Positions 24,551 through 31,837 of a stretch of DNA of 33,846 nt are shown in pieces. The notes under the pieces are model-generated. The model did not search any database, was not told where the DNA came from, and saw nothing but the letters and a program-made list of their open reading frames with translations. Every line of letters begins with the position of its first letter. Positions within the stretch are counted from its first letter, which is position 1. Source of the DNA: a bacterium UBP1_UBA4783 (GTDB taxonomy: Bacteria > Krumholzibacteriota > Krumholzibacteriia > Krumholzibacteriales > Krumholzibacteriaceae); NCBI GenBank assembly GCA_002403075.1, contig DHHB01000050.1, positions 59,191 to 93,036 on the forward strand, read 5' to 3'. The position numbers were made by a program, and so were the translations under genes.

Positions 24551-25386
24551 GAGCGAAGGCCACTACGCGCACCATTCTCGATATGCGCGCCCGCGGCGAG
24601 CGGATCGTCGCGCTCACGGCCTACGACTACCTCACGGCGCGGATCGTGGGCGAGACCGGGGTCGATCTCGTCCTCGTCGGCGATTCGCTCGGCATGGTCA
24701 TGCTCGGATACGACAACACCCTCCCCGTCACGATGGAGGAGATGATCCACCACACGAAGGCCGTGTCGCGCGCGCGTCCGCGCGCCCTCCTCGTCGCCGA
24801 CATGCCCTTCATGTCGTATCAGGCGAGCGTCGAGGACGCCGTCCGCAACGCCGGCCGCCTCGTGAAGGAGGGCGGCGCCGAGAGCGTGAAGCTCGAGGGG
24901 GGGGAGCGGTACGTTCCGGTGATCGAGGCGATCGTGCACTCCTCGATCCCCGTCGTCGGCCACCTCGGCCTCACGCCCCAATCGCTCCATCAGTTCGGCG
25001 GGTACCGCGTGCAGGGCAAGGACGAGAAGTCCGCGGAGCGGCTCCTCTCCGACGCCGCGGCGCTCGAACGGGCGGGCTGCTTCGCCATCGTGCTCGAGGG
25101 CATTCCGTGGCGGCTCGCGAAGCGCGTGACGGAGGCCCTGAAGATACCGACGATCGGGATCGGCGCCGGGCCGCACTGCTCGGGCCAGATCCTCGTCATC
25201 CACGACATGCTCGGCGTCCACGAGGGGACGCTGCCCCGATTCGTCAAGACGTACGGCGAGATCGGACTCCGGATGCGGGAGGCGATCGAGGCGTACGCGC
25301 GCGAGGTGAGGGAGGGGGCGTTTCCGGGCATGGAGCACAGCTACGACACGAACGGGGACGGGAAGGACCGCGCACCCGACCGATGA
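24547..25386 (+). CDS. panB: 3-methyl-2-oxobutanoate hydroxymethyltransferase
   Basis: 279 residues starting at ATG 24547 with a 4-base overlap (ATGA) with the kinase gene, so translation is probably coupled. PanB makes ketopantoate, the first committed step to pantothenate. The motifs are IVALTAYDYLTARIVGETGVDLVLVGDSLGMVMLG (with the Mg-binding Asp), VTMEEMIHHTKAVSRA, AESVKLEGG, VVGHLGLTPQSLHQFGGYRVQG, AIVLEGIP and IPTIGIGAGPHCSGQILVIHDMLG. In the last box the common CDGQ reads CSGQ. It feeds panC downstream and coaX at 16.9 kb. Confidence 0.96.
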   Translation: MRAKATTRTILDMRARGERIVALTAYDYLTARIVGETGVDLVLVGDSLGMVMLGYDNTLPVTMEEMIHHTKAVSRARPRALLVADMPFMSYQASVEDAVRNAGRLVKEGGAESVKLEGGERYVPVIEAIVHSSIPVVGHLGLTPQSLHQFGGYRVQGKDEKSAERLLSDAAALERAGCFAIVLEGIPWRLAKRVTEALKIPTIGIGAGPHCSGQILVIHDMLGVHEGTLPRFVKTYGEIGLRMREAIEAYAREVREGAFPGMEHSYDTNGDGKDRAPDR

Positions 25387-26282
25387 AAACCGTTGCCGCG
25401 CCGCGGGATGTCCGTGGGGAGATCGACCGGGCGAAACGCTCGGGCGCGACGATCGGCTTCGTGCCGACCATGGGAGCGCTTCACGAGGGGCACGCGAGCC
25501 TCGTGCGGCTCGCGCGCGGGCGCACCGGCTTCGTCGTCGTTTCCATCTTCGTCAACCCCAAGCAGTTCGGAGCCGGCGAGGATTTCGGACGGTATCCGCG
25601 CGCGCTCGACCGCGACGCGGAGCTTCTCGAATCGCTCGGCGCCGATCTCCTCTTCGCGCCCGGCGATCGCGACCTCTACTCACCGAACGACCGCACGCGG
25701 ATCTCCGTCGAAGGGCTCTCCGACGTCCTCTGCGGCGCTTCCCGCCGCGGGCATTTCGACGGGGTCGTCCTCGTCGTCGCGAAGCTCCTCAACATCGTGC
25801 GTCCCGACGAGGCATACTTCGGACAGAAGGACGCGCAGCAGGCCATCATTATCCAGCGGATGGCGGCCGATCTCGATTTCCCCGCGCGGATCGTGATCGG
25901 GCCCACCCTGCGCGAGCCGGACGGACTCGCGATGAGCTCGCGAAACGCGTACCTCGATCCGGAGGCCCGGCGTCGGGCGCCGGCGCTCTACGGGGCGATC
26001 GCCGAGGCGAAGCGCCGCGTCGAGGCGGGGGAGCGGTCGGCCGCCCCGCTCGAGGCGATGATGGAGGCGCGGCTTCGCGAGGCGGGCTTCGCCGTCGATT
26101 ACGCCGCGATCGTCGACGGCGGGACGCTGCGTCCGCTCGACGAGATCCGCGGCACGGTCCTCATCGCCTGCGCGGGCGTTCTCGGCGGCACGCGTCTCAT
26201 CGACAACGCGGCGCTCCGGGTCTCGGAGGGCGCCGTCCGGGAGGTTCTCCTTTCTTTTCCCGAATGGAGCAGGTATGGATAG
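25383..26282 (+). CDS. panC: pantothenate synthetase
   Basis: 299 residues from ATG 25383, again an ATGA overlap with panB. PanC joins pantoate and beta-alanine using ATP. The HIGH-like FVPTMGALHEGHASLV, VSIFVNPKQFGAGEDFGRYPR, GHFDGVVLVVAKLLNIVRPD, YFGQKDAQQAIIIQRM, LREPDGLAMSSRNAYLDPEAR and the C-terminal VLIACAGVLGGTRLIDN are all intact. Length is slightly above the usual 280 residues. panD, the beta-alanine source, is not in the window. The end overlaps the HIT gene by eight bases. Confidence 0.96.
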   Translation: MKTVAAPRDVRGEIDRAKRSGATIGFVPTMGALHEGHASLVRLARGRTGFVVVSIFVNPKQFGAGEDFGRYPRALDRDAELLESLGADLLFAPGDRDLYSPNDRTRISVEGLSDVLCGASRRGHFDGVVLVVAKLLNIVRPDEAYFGQKDAQQAIIIQRMAADLDFPARIVIGPTLREPDGLAMSSRNAYLDPEARRRAPALYGAIAEAKRRVEAGERSAAPLEAMMEARLREAGFAVDYAAIVDGGTLRPLDEIRGTVLIACAGVLGGTRLIDNAALRVSEGAVREVLLSFPEWSRYG

Positions 26283-26751
26283 GATCTACGCGCCGTGGCG
26301 GAGCGCCTACTTCACGGCGGAGAAGGGCGGCGAATGCCTCTTCTGCGCCGTCCAGCGCGAGAGCCGGGACGAGGCCGCGGGGATCCTCCACCGCGGAACG
26401 CATTGGTTCGTGATACTGAACGCCTTCCCGTACACGAGCGGCCACGTCATGATCGTCGCCGCGCGCCACGTGAAGCGCCTCGGCGAGCTGTCCTCCGAAG
26501 AGGGGCGCGAGCTCGCGGAGCTCCTCCCGCGGTGCGAGCGGGCGATCGAAGCGGAGTATCGCCCGGACGGCATCAACGTGGGGATCAACATCGGGGAGAG
26601 CGCGGGCGCCGGCATCGCCGGGCACCTGCACGTCCACCTGTGCCCGCGCTGGCAGGGAGACACCAACTTCATGACGACCGTCGCCGAAACGCGCGTCGTT
26701 TCGGAGGCGCTCGAAGAGAGCTGGCGCCGCCTGCGCCCGCGGTTCGAATGA
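26275..26751 (+). CDS. HIT-family hydrolase/phosphorylase (Ap4A-type)
   Basis: 158 residues. The histidine triad is GHLHVHLCPRW with His117, His119 and His121. A Cys21-x-x-Cys24 pair (ECLFC) near the start, with a downstream His, probably binds zinc. FVILNAFPYTSGHVMIVAARH and GINVGINIGESAGAGIAGHLHVH closely follow the actinobacterial Ap4A phosphorylase group (Mycobacterium Rv2613c). Such enzymes degrade dinucleoside polyphosphates; the exact activity cannot be assigned. ATG 26275 overlaps the panC end and has GGAGCAGGT upstream. Confidence 0.88.
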   Translation: MDRIYAPWRSAYFTAEKGGECLFCAVQRESRDEAAGILHRGTHWFVILNAFPYTSGHVMIVAARHVKRLGELSSEEGRELAELLPRCERAIEAEYRPDGINVGINIGESAGAGIAGHLHVHLCPRWQGDTNFMTTVAETRVVSEALEESWRRLRPRFE

Positions 26752-26793
26752 CGCGGGGGAAGGGCGGACGGCCGGGAAGGAAGTGACCGCCGC

Positions 26794-27216
26794 ATGGCCA
26801 GGGCGAGAGGAACGAAGCGCCGGCGCGCGCGGGGGCTGTACGTCCTCGGAGCGATCGTCGCCGTCGCCGGCCTTTCGGTCGCGGTCCGCTGGCTCGATAT
26901 CGCCGAACGGTTCGGCGGCGAGGAGCCTCCGTTCCGGATCGAGGTGCGCAACGGCACCCGCGAACCGGGGATCGCGATGGAGACGGCGAAGGAGCTCCGA
27001 ACGCGCGGCGTGGACGTGCTCGTCGTCGACAACGCGGAGCGGTTCGATTTCCGCGAATCGGTTCTCGTCGACCGGAGCGGCAATCCGCGTCTCATGAGGC
27101 GGATCGCGAAGATCACCGGCTGCCATCTGGTCGTCGAGCAGGTGCGCGAAAGGCCGCTCGTGGACGCCACGTACATTGTCGGCGCCGACCGGGTGAAATC
27201 GTCCGGCGGCGGGTGA
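26794..27216 (+). CDS. membrane-anchored LytR_C-domain protein
   Basis: 140 residues. A basic N-terminus (MARARGTKRRRARG) and one transmembrane helix (about 15-31) anchor an extracytoplasmic domain (about 47-135). Its FRIEVRNGTREPGIAMETAKELRTRGVDVLVVDNAE matches the LytR_C pattern (IxVxNGT, then G-A-x-x-L-x-x-x-G-x-x-V), ending with a basic loop and CHLVVEQVRERP. In other bacteria this domain is the C-terminal part of LytR-CpsA-Psr cell-wall ligases or occurs alone. Here it is alone, with no LCP catalytic domain. A purine stretch GGAAGG lies about 12 bases upstream of ATG 26794. Function is unknown; an envelope role is inferred. Confidence 0.78.
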   Translation: MARARGTKRRRARGLYVLGAIVAVAGLSVAVRWLDIAERFGGEEPPFRIEVRNGTREPGIAMETAKELRTRGVDVLVVDNAERFDFRESVLVDRSGNPRLMRRIAKITGCHLVVEQVRERPLVDATYIVGADRVKSSGGG

Positions 27217-27224
27217 ACGCGGGC

Positions 27225-27253
27225 TTGTCCGTCCGCGGCGTTCGTTGTATCAT
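27225..27253 (+). promoter_or_regulatory. putative promoter of the DUF4321-tatA pair
   Basis: TTGTCC (27225-27230), 17 bases, TATCAT (27248-27253; five of six). Predicted transcription from about 27260 gives a leader of only about 12 bases, but it contains GGAGG at 27261-27265, six bases before the GTG start. Confidence 0.55.
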
Positions 27254-27271
27254 GAGGAGAGGAGGCGCGCA

Positions 27272-27541
27272 GTGGCGGCGAAACGCAGGCTCGGGCTCAT
27301 AGCCCTCGTCTTTTTTCTCGGGGTCATCGTCGGGAGCGTCGTCGGCGAGCTCATCGGGCTCCTGCTCCCCGAAGGCAACGTCATGCGCGAGCTCTTCGTG
27401 AGCGGAACGAGCTTCTCGGTGGGGCCGGTCGACGTCGATCTCATCGTGTTCGCCTTCACCCTCGGCTGCACGCTCAAGGTGAACCTCATATCGGTGCTCG
27501 GCATCGTCGTCGTGGCGCTGCTGCTCAGGATGTACTGCTGA
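27272..27541 (+). CDS. DUF4321-family small membrane protein
   Basis: 89 residues from GTG 27272, with GGAGG six bases upstream; the longer frame from 27245 overlaps the -10 box and is rejected. Two hydrophobic segments are seen, residues about 8-30 (LIALVFFLGVIVGSVVGELIGLLLP) and 60-86 (VFAFTLGCTLKVNLISVLGIVVVALLLR). The G-x-x-x-G-E-L-I-G first helix and FTLGCTLKVNL segment match the DUF4321 pattern, known from Clostridia and FCB-type bacteria and of unknown function. It precedes tatA by 17 bases. Confidence 0.8.
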   Translation: MAAKRRLGLIALVFFLGVIVGSVVGELIGLLLPEGNVMRELFVSGTSFSVGPVDVDLIVFAFTLGCTLKVNLISVLGIVVVALLLRMYC

Positions 27542-27558
27542 AACGGAGGAAATGAGGA

Positions 27559-27807
27559 ATGAACGTCATGCCGGTCTTCGCGAGCATCCGGCCGTTGTTC
27601 GGCCTCTTCGGGCCGATCGGCTGGACCGAGCTCCTCATCATACTCTTTCTCGTGCTGCTCTTCTTCGGGCCGAAGCGGCTTCCCGAGCTCGCCGAGTCGA
27701 TCGGCAAGGCGATCCATCGGTTCAAGAAGGCCTCGCGCGACGCGAGGGACGAGATCGAATCCTCGGTGAAGGGGAAAGACACCGAGGGCACGGACAAGAA
27801 GGGTTGA
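27559..27807 (+). CDS. tatA: twin-arginine translocase subunit TatA/TatE
   Basis: 82 residues. After a 14-residue hydrophobic leader comes the TatA signature: FGPIGWTELLIILFLVLLFFGPKRLPELAESIGKAIHRFK, i.e. a transmembrane helix, the FGPKRLPEL hinge, and an amphipathic helix, followed by a charged tail (GKDTEGTDKKG). TatA multimers form the pore that exports folded proteins. ATG 27559 has GGAGGA eight bases upstream; ATG 27568 is an alternative. tatC is not in the window. It converges with the PpiD-like gene with a 24-base gap and no visible terminator. Confidence 0.9.
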   Translation: MNVMPVFASIRPLFGLFGPIGWTELLIILFLVLLFFGPKRLPELAESIGKAIHRFKKASRDARDEIESSVKGKDTEGTDKKG

Positions 27808-27831
27808 CGCGGCGCCGCGCCGGATCGGGCG

Positions 27832-29631
27832 TCACTGGAGCCGTTTCTCCCTGAGATCCTCTATCTTCGCCTTGTCCCGGATCCCCTGATACCAGTTCGC
27901 CATGAAGCGCGACGCGGTCTCGTTCCGCATCTCGTCGACGAGCCCGGCTCGCGCCTGTCCGTACGCGGCGACGTCGAGCTCGGAGCGCTCGATGAGCTTG
28001 ATGATATGGTAGCGCCCCTGTCCCTTGACGGGCGGGCTCACCGCGCCGAGCGGGAGCAGCCAGCAGGCCGTCGAGAAGGCGGTGTTGCCGCCGACGCCCG
28101 GTATCTGGTCCATCCGCTTGAACGGCGGCGTCGTCTGAACGTCGAGGCCGTGCGCCCTCGCGCCGGCCTCGAAGCCGTTTGCGATCATGTCTTTCCTCGC
28201 GGCGTCCGCGCGGGCCTTCGCCGCGGCGTCCGCCCGCGCGAGCCTCGCGTCGGCGAGCAGCCTCTCGCGAACGTCCTCGAACGGCCGCGTGCGCTCCGAT
28301 ATCTCCTCGATGACCTTCACGAAGTACACGGTGGAGGCCGTTTCGATCGGAAAGCTCGAGCTCCCCGCGCGGTTGCCGAAGGCGAAGCTCACGATGCGCG
28401 GCACGAAGCCGATATCCTTCACGAACATGCCCTGCGCGAACGGCTCGATCTCGCGGACGGGAAGGGAGAGCTTGGATGCGGCCTGTTCGAACCCGTCGTC
28501 GCGGATCGTCTCGGTGACCCGCCGGATGAACGTCGACAGCGAGTCGATCGTGTCGGCGCCCGGCTCGACCTCGACGAGGATGTGGCGGACGCGCGCCTCG
28601 GCGGCGCCCTGAGCGGTTCTGCGCTCCTCGAGCTTCACGATGTGCCAGCCGCGCGCGCTCTTGAACGGTTCGCTGATCTCGCCGGGGCGCAGCGAGAAAG
28701 CGACGCGGTCGAACTCGGGATCCATCGAGCCCTGCTTGATGAATCCGAGGTCCCCGCCCTTCGAGGCCGTGGCCTTGTCGTCGGAGTTCTCCTCGGCGGC
28801 GGCCGCGAAATCGATCGAGCCGCCGGCGATCTCGGCGCGTATGTCGGCGAGGCGCGCCGCCGCGTCCTCATCGTCCGCGGGGGAGGCCTTCTTTTCGATC
28901 TCGATCACCCGGATCCGGCGCATCGCCGGCTCCTTGAAGCCTTCCTTCTTCTCCTCGTAGAGCGCGCGCAGCTCCGTTTCCGGGATCTCCGCGGACGGAT
29001 CCGCCGCGGGGACGGGGATCTCGACGTACTGCGCCCGCATGGTCGTCGTGCGCTCCTTGAAGCGATCGAGCACGTCGCTCTCGGGAACGTGCGCCTGCGA
29101 GAGGAGGTAGGTCTGGAACTTGACCTCGGGGATCACGGCGCGGCCCCAGCGCTCGAGCTCGGTCCAGTCGACCTCGGGGTCGGCGAGCGCCCGGAGGTAC
29201 GCCTGATAATCGAACTGCCCCTGCTCGTCGGAGAAGGTCTTCACGAGCTGCGGATGCGGATTCTTGCGCAGAAAGGACACGAGCTCGTCGTCGGAGACGG
29301 AAATGTCGAGCTTGCGGATCTCCTCCGACATGAGGCGGCCCTGGACGGCGAGCTCCCACGCCTGATCGGCGAGCATGTTGCGCTCGATCTCGCTCGGCTC
29401 GTACTCCTCGCCGCGCTCCTCCTTCATCTGCGTCCAGAGCTGGTTCAGCGCGTTCTGGTACGTCTGATAGGAGATATCCTCGCCGCCGACGGATCCGACG
29501 ACGTCGCTCTCGCCGCGGCTGCGCTCCGGCGTTTGCAGATCCATTCCCCAGAGGGCGAAAATGGAGATGACGAAGGCGATGACGACGATCCAGAGGATCA
29601 CTTTCGTGCGTTCGCGGAAAGACTTCAGCAT
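27832..29631 (-). CDS. membrane-anchored PpiD/SurA-like peptidyl-prolyl isomerase chaperone
   Basis: 599 residues from ATG 29631 (reverse strand) with GAAGGAA upstream. The frame extends to 29766, but this start gives the classic PpiD N-terminus (MLKSFRERTKVILWIVVIAF). One transmembrane helix lies at about 11-29. A SurA_N-like helical chaperone region follows (GEDISYQTYQNALNQLWTQM, about 50-220). A parvulin (PpiC) domain is next, about 240-345, with SKGGDLGFIKQGSMDPEF, AFSLRPGEISEPFKSARGWHIVKL. A second, poorly conserved parvulin-like region starts at VRHILVEVEPG, and a C-terminal helical part completes the SurA/PpiD core. It should help outer-membrane and periplasmic proteins fold after Sec export. 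Confidence 0.9.
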   Translation of the reverse strand: MLKSFRERTKVILWIVVIAFVISIFALWGMDLQTPERSRGESDVVGSVGGEDISYQTYQNALNQLWTQMKEERGEEYEPSEIERNMLADQAWELAVQGRLMSEEIRKLDISVSDDELVSFLRKNPHPQLVKTFSDEQGQFDYQAYLRALADPEVDWTELERWGRAVIPEVKFQTYLLSQAHVPESDVLDRFKERTTTMRAQYVEIPVPAADPSAEIPETELRALYEEKKEGFKEPAMRRIRVIEIEKKASPADDEDAAARLADIRAEIAGGSIDFAAAAEENSDDKATASKGGDLGFIKQGSMDPEFDRVAFSLRPGEISEPFKSARGWHIVKLEERRTAQGAAEARVRHILVEVEPGADTIDSLSTFIRRVTETIRDDGFEQAASKLSLPVREIEPFAQGMFVKDIGFVPRIVSFAFGNRAGSSSFPIETASTVYFVKVIEEISERTRPFEDVRERLLADARLARADAAAKARADAARKDMIANGFEAGARAHGLDVQTTPPFKRMDQIPGVGGNTAFSTACWLLPLGAVSPPVKGQGRYHIIKLIERSELDVAAYGQARAGLVDEMRNETASRFMANWYQGIRDKAKIEDLREKRLQ

Positions 29632-29703
29632 GACTCGTATTCCTTCTTTCGATAGGGCGTTCGGGCGCCGCCGCCGCGGGCGGTCGCGAAAAAAATCTGC
29701 TGT

Positions 29704-29732
29704 AAAGTAGCATATTGCACGCGGAAACGCAA
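29704..29732 (-). promoter_or_regulatory. putative promoter of the PpiD-like gene
   Basis: On the reverse strand, TTGCGT (29732-29727), 17 bases, TACTTT (29709-29704). The -35 hexamer is the same as at groES. Transcription from about 29697 gives a leader of about 65 bases. It is divergent from the M23 promoter, with 27 bases between the two -35 boxes. Confidence 0.5.
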
Positions 29733-29759
29733 TTGCTTTCATGACCCGGCATTGGCGGG

Positions 29760-29789
29760 TTGACACGCTCTTCCGGCGGGTGATACCTT
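29760..29789 (+). promoter_or_regulatory. putative promoter of the M23 peptidase gene, giving a nearly leaderless mRNA
   Basis: A perfect TTGACA (29760-29765), an 18-base spacer and TACCTT (29784-29789) preceded by TG at 29781-29782 (extended -10, TGATACCTT). The ATG at 29799 is only nine bases after the -10 box, so the leader would be about 0-3 bases. No Shine-Dalgarno sequence is present (CCCCGCCGT precedes the ATG). Confidence 0.55.
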
Positions 29790-29798
29790 CCCCGCCGT

Positions 29799-31811
29799 AT
29801 GAAACGCGCTGGAATCATCATCGCGGCCGTCGCGGCCGCGGCGGCGACCGCCGCCGCCGGCGGCGCCGAACGGTACCTCTGGCCGCTCGACACCGAGCGG
29901 AAGCTGAGCTCGAGCTTCGCCGAGTACCGCGACGGGCACTACCACGCCGGCATCGATCTCAGGACCTTCGGCCGGATCGGCCTTCCGTGCCGGGCGATCG
30001 ACGACGGCGAGGTCGTGAGGCTTCGCGTGCAGCCCGGCGGCTACGGCAAGGCGCTCTATCTGCGGACGAGGGACGGGCGAACGGCCGTGTACGCCCACCT
30101 CGACGGCTTCTGCCGCTCTCTCGATTCGCTCGCCTACCATTGGCGGCTCGATCGCGGGCGCAACTCGTGCGACATCGAGATCCCTCCGGGGCGCTTCACG
30201 TTCAGGCGCGGGGAGGTCGTCGCCTACACCGGATCGAGCGGGTCCGTCCATCCGCACCTCCATTTCGAGCTGCGGGGAGCGGACGGGGCTCCGTTCAATC
30301 CCCTCGAGAACCTCTACGACGTGCCCGACGAATGCCCGCCGATCCTCACCGGCCTCTCCGTCGTGCCCCGCCGATGGGGGAGCCTCGTCGACGGCTCGCC
30401 CCTCGCCCTGACGCGCCGCTTCCATCTCGTCGCCGACAGCCGCTACGCCGTTCCCGACACCTTCGAGCTCGACGGCGAGCTCGGCTTCGGCGTGCGCGCC
30501 TACGATCAGCAGACGCGCGGATCGTACCGCATGGGATGGCACGAGACGGAGCTCCTCATCGACGGCGTGCTCGCCTACCGCGCGCGGAACAGCCGCTTCG
30601 ACTACGCGCACTACGGCGACGTGGAGATCGAGTACGAAGCGCGCGGCGGCGCCTCTCCGGGGCGATACCTCGCGCTTTTCCGGAAGAGGGCGAACGGCAT
30701 GGGCGGGCGCGAGGGCGCCGGCGCCGTCACGAACGGCGGTCCGCGCGACGGCGTCATCGCCCTCGAGCCGGGGCTCCATCGCGGCGAGGTCACGGTCCGC
30801 GACGCCGCCGGCAACGCGGCGCGCGGGACGTTCCATTTCGTGATGCGCCCCTTCGGGGAGGGCGGGGCCGTTCCTCCCGGGCCCGCGGCGGCCCCCGCGG
30901 ACGGAGGCGCCGTCGCACTGGATTTCAGCCGGGAGGTCCGCGCCGAGGGTCTCTACCTCAGGATAAAAGCCTCGCCGCGCCTCCCGTGCGCGCCGGAAGC
31001 GGCGCTCCTCGGCGACACCACGCGCGCGCCGCTTCGAGTGCTCCCTCTTCCGCCGGACGAATACGTCGTCCTCGTGCCGCCGGAGCGGTTTCTCGGCGGC
31101 GCCCGAACGATGCGCGTGCGTGGGGTCGACGCGCTCGGACGGCCCTTCGAGCGGTTCAAGCAGCTGCCGCTGCTCGCCTTCGAGACCGGCTCGCGGGACT
31201 CCGTCGCCGCCGGCGAGGGGTTCGCGGTATGGATTCAGGCGCCGTCGGTGCGCGGGGCGGCGATCGTGCTCGCGGAGGCGGCTGAGTCCGCCGCCGCGGC
31301 GACGCCCGGTCTCGTTCCCGTCGGGAGGCCGTTCACCCTCGATTTCTCCCCGGAGGCGTTCGCGCGCCACCCGCTCTGCTCGTTCCGGGCGGAGCGGCGC
31401 GCCGGGCTGTACCGGCTGAACGCGGAGGGGAGCTGGCGGTGCGCCGGCGTCATCGCGGGAGAGACGCGCGCGATCGAGATCCGGAGCCCCGGCACCTACG
31501 CGGTCATGATCGATACGGAACCTCCCGCTCTTCGCGCGAGCGCGCTCACGCGGGAGGGCCCGCCGAGCGGATACTTCAAGCGCCGGATCTTCGCGGTGCC
31601 CGTTCACGAGGAAGGGTCCGGCATCGACGCCGAGTCGGTCTCGGCCTTTCTCGACGACCGGCGCGTCGTGTGCGAGTACGACGGCTACCGGGGGCGTCTC
31701 GTCGTGCCGCTGCCGCGTTCGCATCCGCGCGGGCAGGCGCGGCTGCGCATCGAGGCCGCGGACCGCGCCGGAAACGCCGGCGCCGCGGAGTACATCGTTG
31801 TGATAGAATAG
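29799..31811 (+). CDS. exported M23-family (LytM-like) metallopeptidase with long C-terminal beta-rich region
   Basis: 670 residues. A short signal sequence (MKRAGIIIAAVAAAAATAAA) leads to an M23 domain at about 25-175: YHAGIDLRT with zinc ligands His49 and Asp53, VYAHLDG (His100) and HPHLHFEL with His153 and His155. All residues of the LytM active site appear intact, so it should cut peptidoglycan cross-links or other glycine-rich peptides. About 500 residues follow that I cannot assign in full. They look like several beta-sandwich domains with repeated phrases such as GEVTVRDAAGNAARGTFHF and ARLRIEAADRAGNAG, which are Ig-like folds. It is divergent from the PpiD-like gene and 26 bases before dnaE. 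Confidence 0.87.
   Translation: MKRAGIIIAAVAAAAATAAAGGAERYLWPLDTERKLSSSFAEYRDGHYHAGIDLRTFGRIGLPCRAIDDGEVVRLRVQPGGYGKALYLRTRDGRTAVYAHLDGFCRSLDSLAYHWRLDRGRNSCDIEIPPGRFTFRRGEVVAYTGSSGSVHPHLHFELRGADGAPFNPLENLYDVPDECPPILTGLSVVPRRWGSLVDGSPLALTRRFHLVADSRYAVPDTFELDGELGFGVRAYDQQTRGSYRMGWHETELLIDGVLAYRARNSRFDYAHYGDVEIEYEARGGASPGRYLALFRKRANGMGGREGAGAVTNGGPRDGVIALEPGLHRGEVTVRDAAGNAARGTFHFVMRPFGEGGAVPPGPAAAPADGGAVALDFSREVRAEGLYLRIKASPRLPCAPEAALLGDTTRAPLRVLPLPPDEYVVLVPPERFLGGARTMRVRGVDALGRPFERFKQLPLLAFETGSRDSVAAGEGFAVWIQAPSVRGAAIVLAEAAESAAAATPGLVPVGRPFTLDFSPEAFARHPLCSFRAERRAGLYRLNAEGSWRCAGVIAGETRAIEIRSPGTYAVMIDTEPPALRASALTREGPPSGYFKRRIFAVPVHEEGSGIDAESVSAFLDDRRVVCEYDGYRGRLVVPLPRSHPRGQARLRIEAADRAGNAGAAEYIVVIE
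31801..31809 (+). promoter_or_regulatory. candidate extended -10 promoter for dnaE
   Basis: TGATAGAAT at 31801-31809 is an extended -10 (TG-n-TAGAAT) inside the last codons of the M23 gene. There is no recognisable -35. Predicted start near 31816, about 22 bases before the dnaE ATG and ahead of its AGGAGA. The score is low because only the -10 is seen. Confidence 0.35.
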
Positions 31812-31837
31812 CGTCGCCTCGTTCATAGGAGACGATC

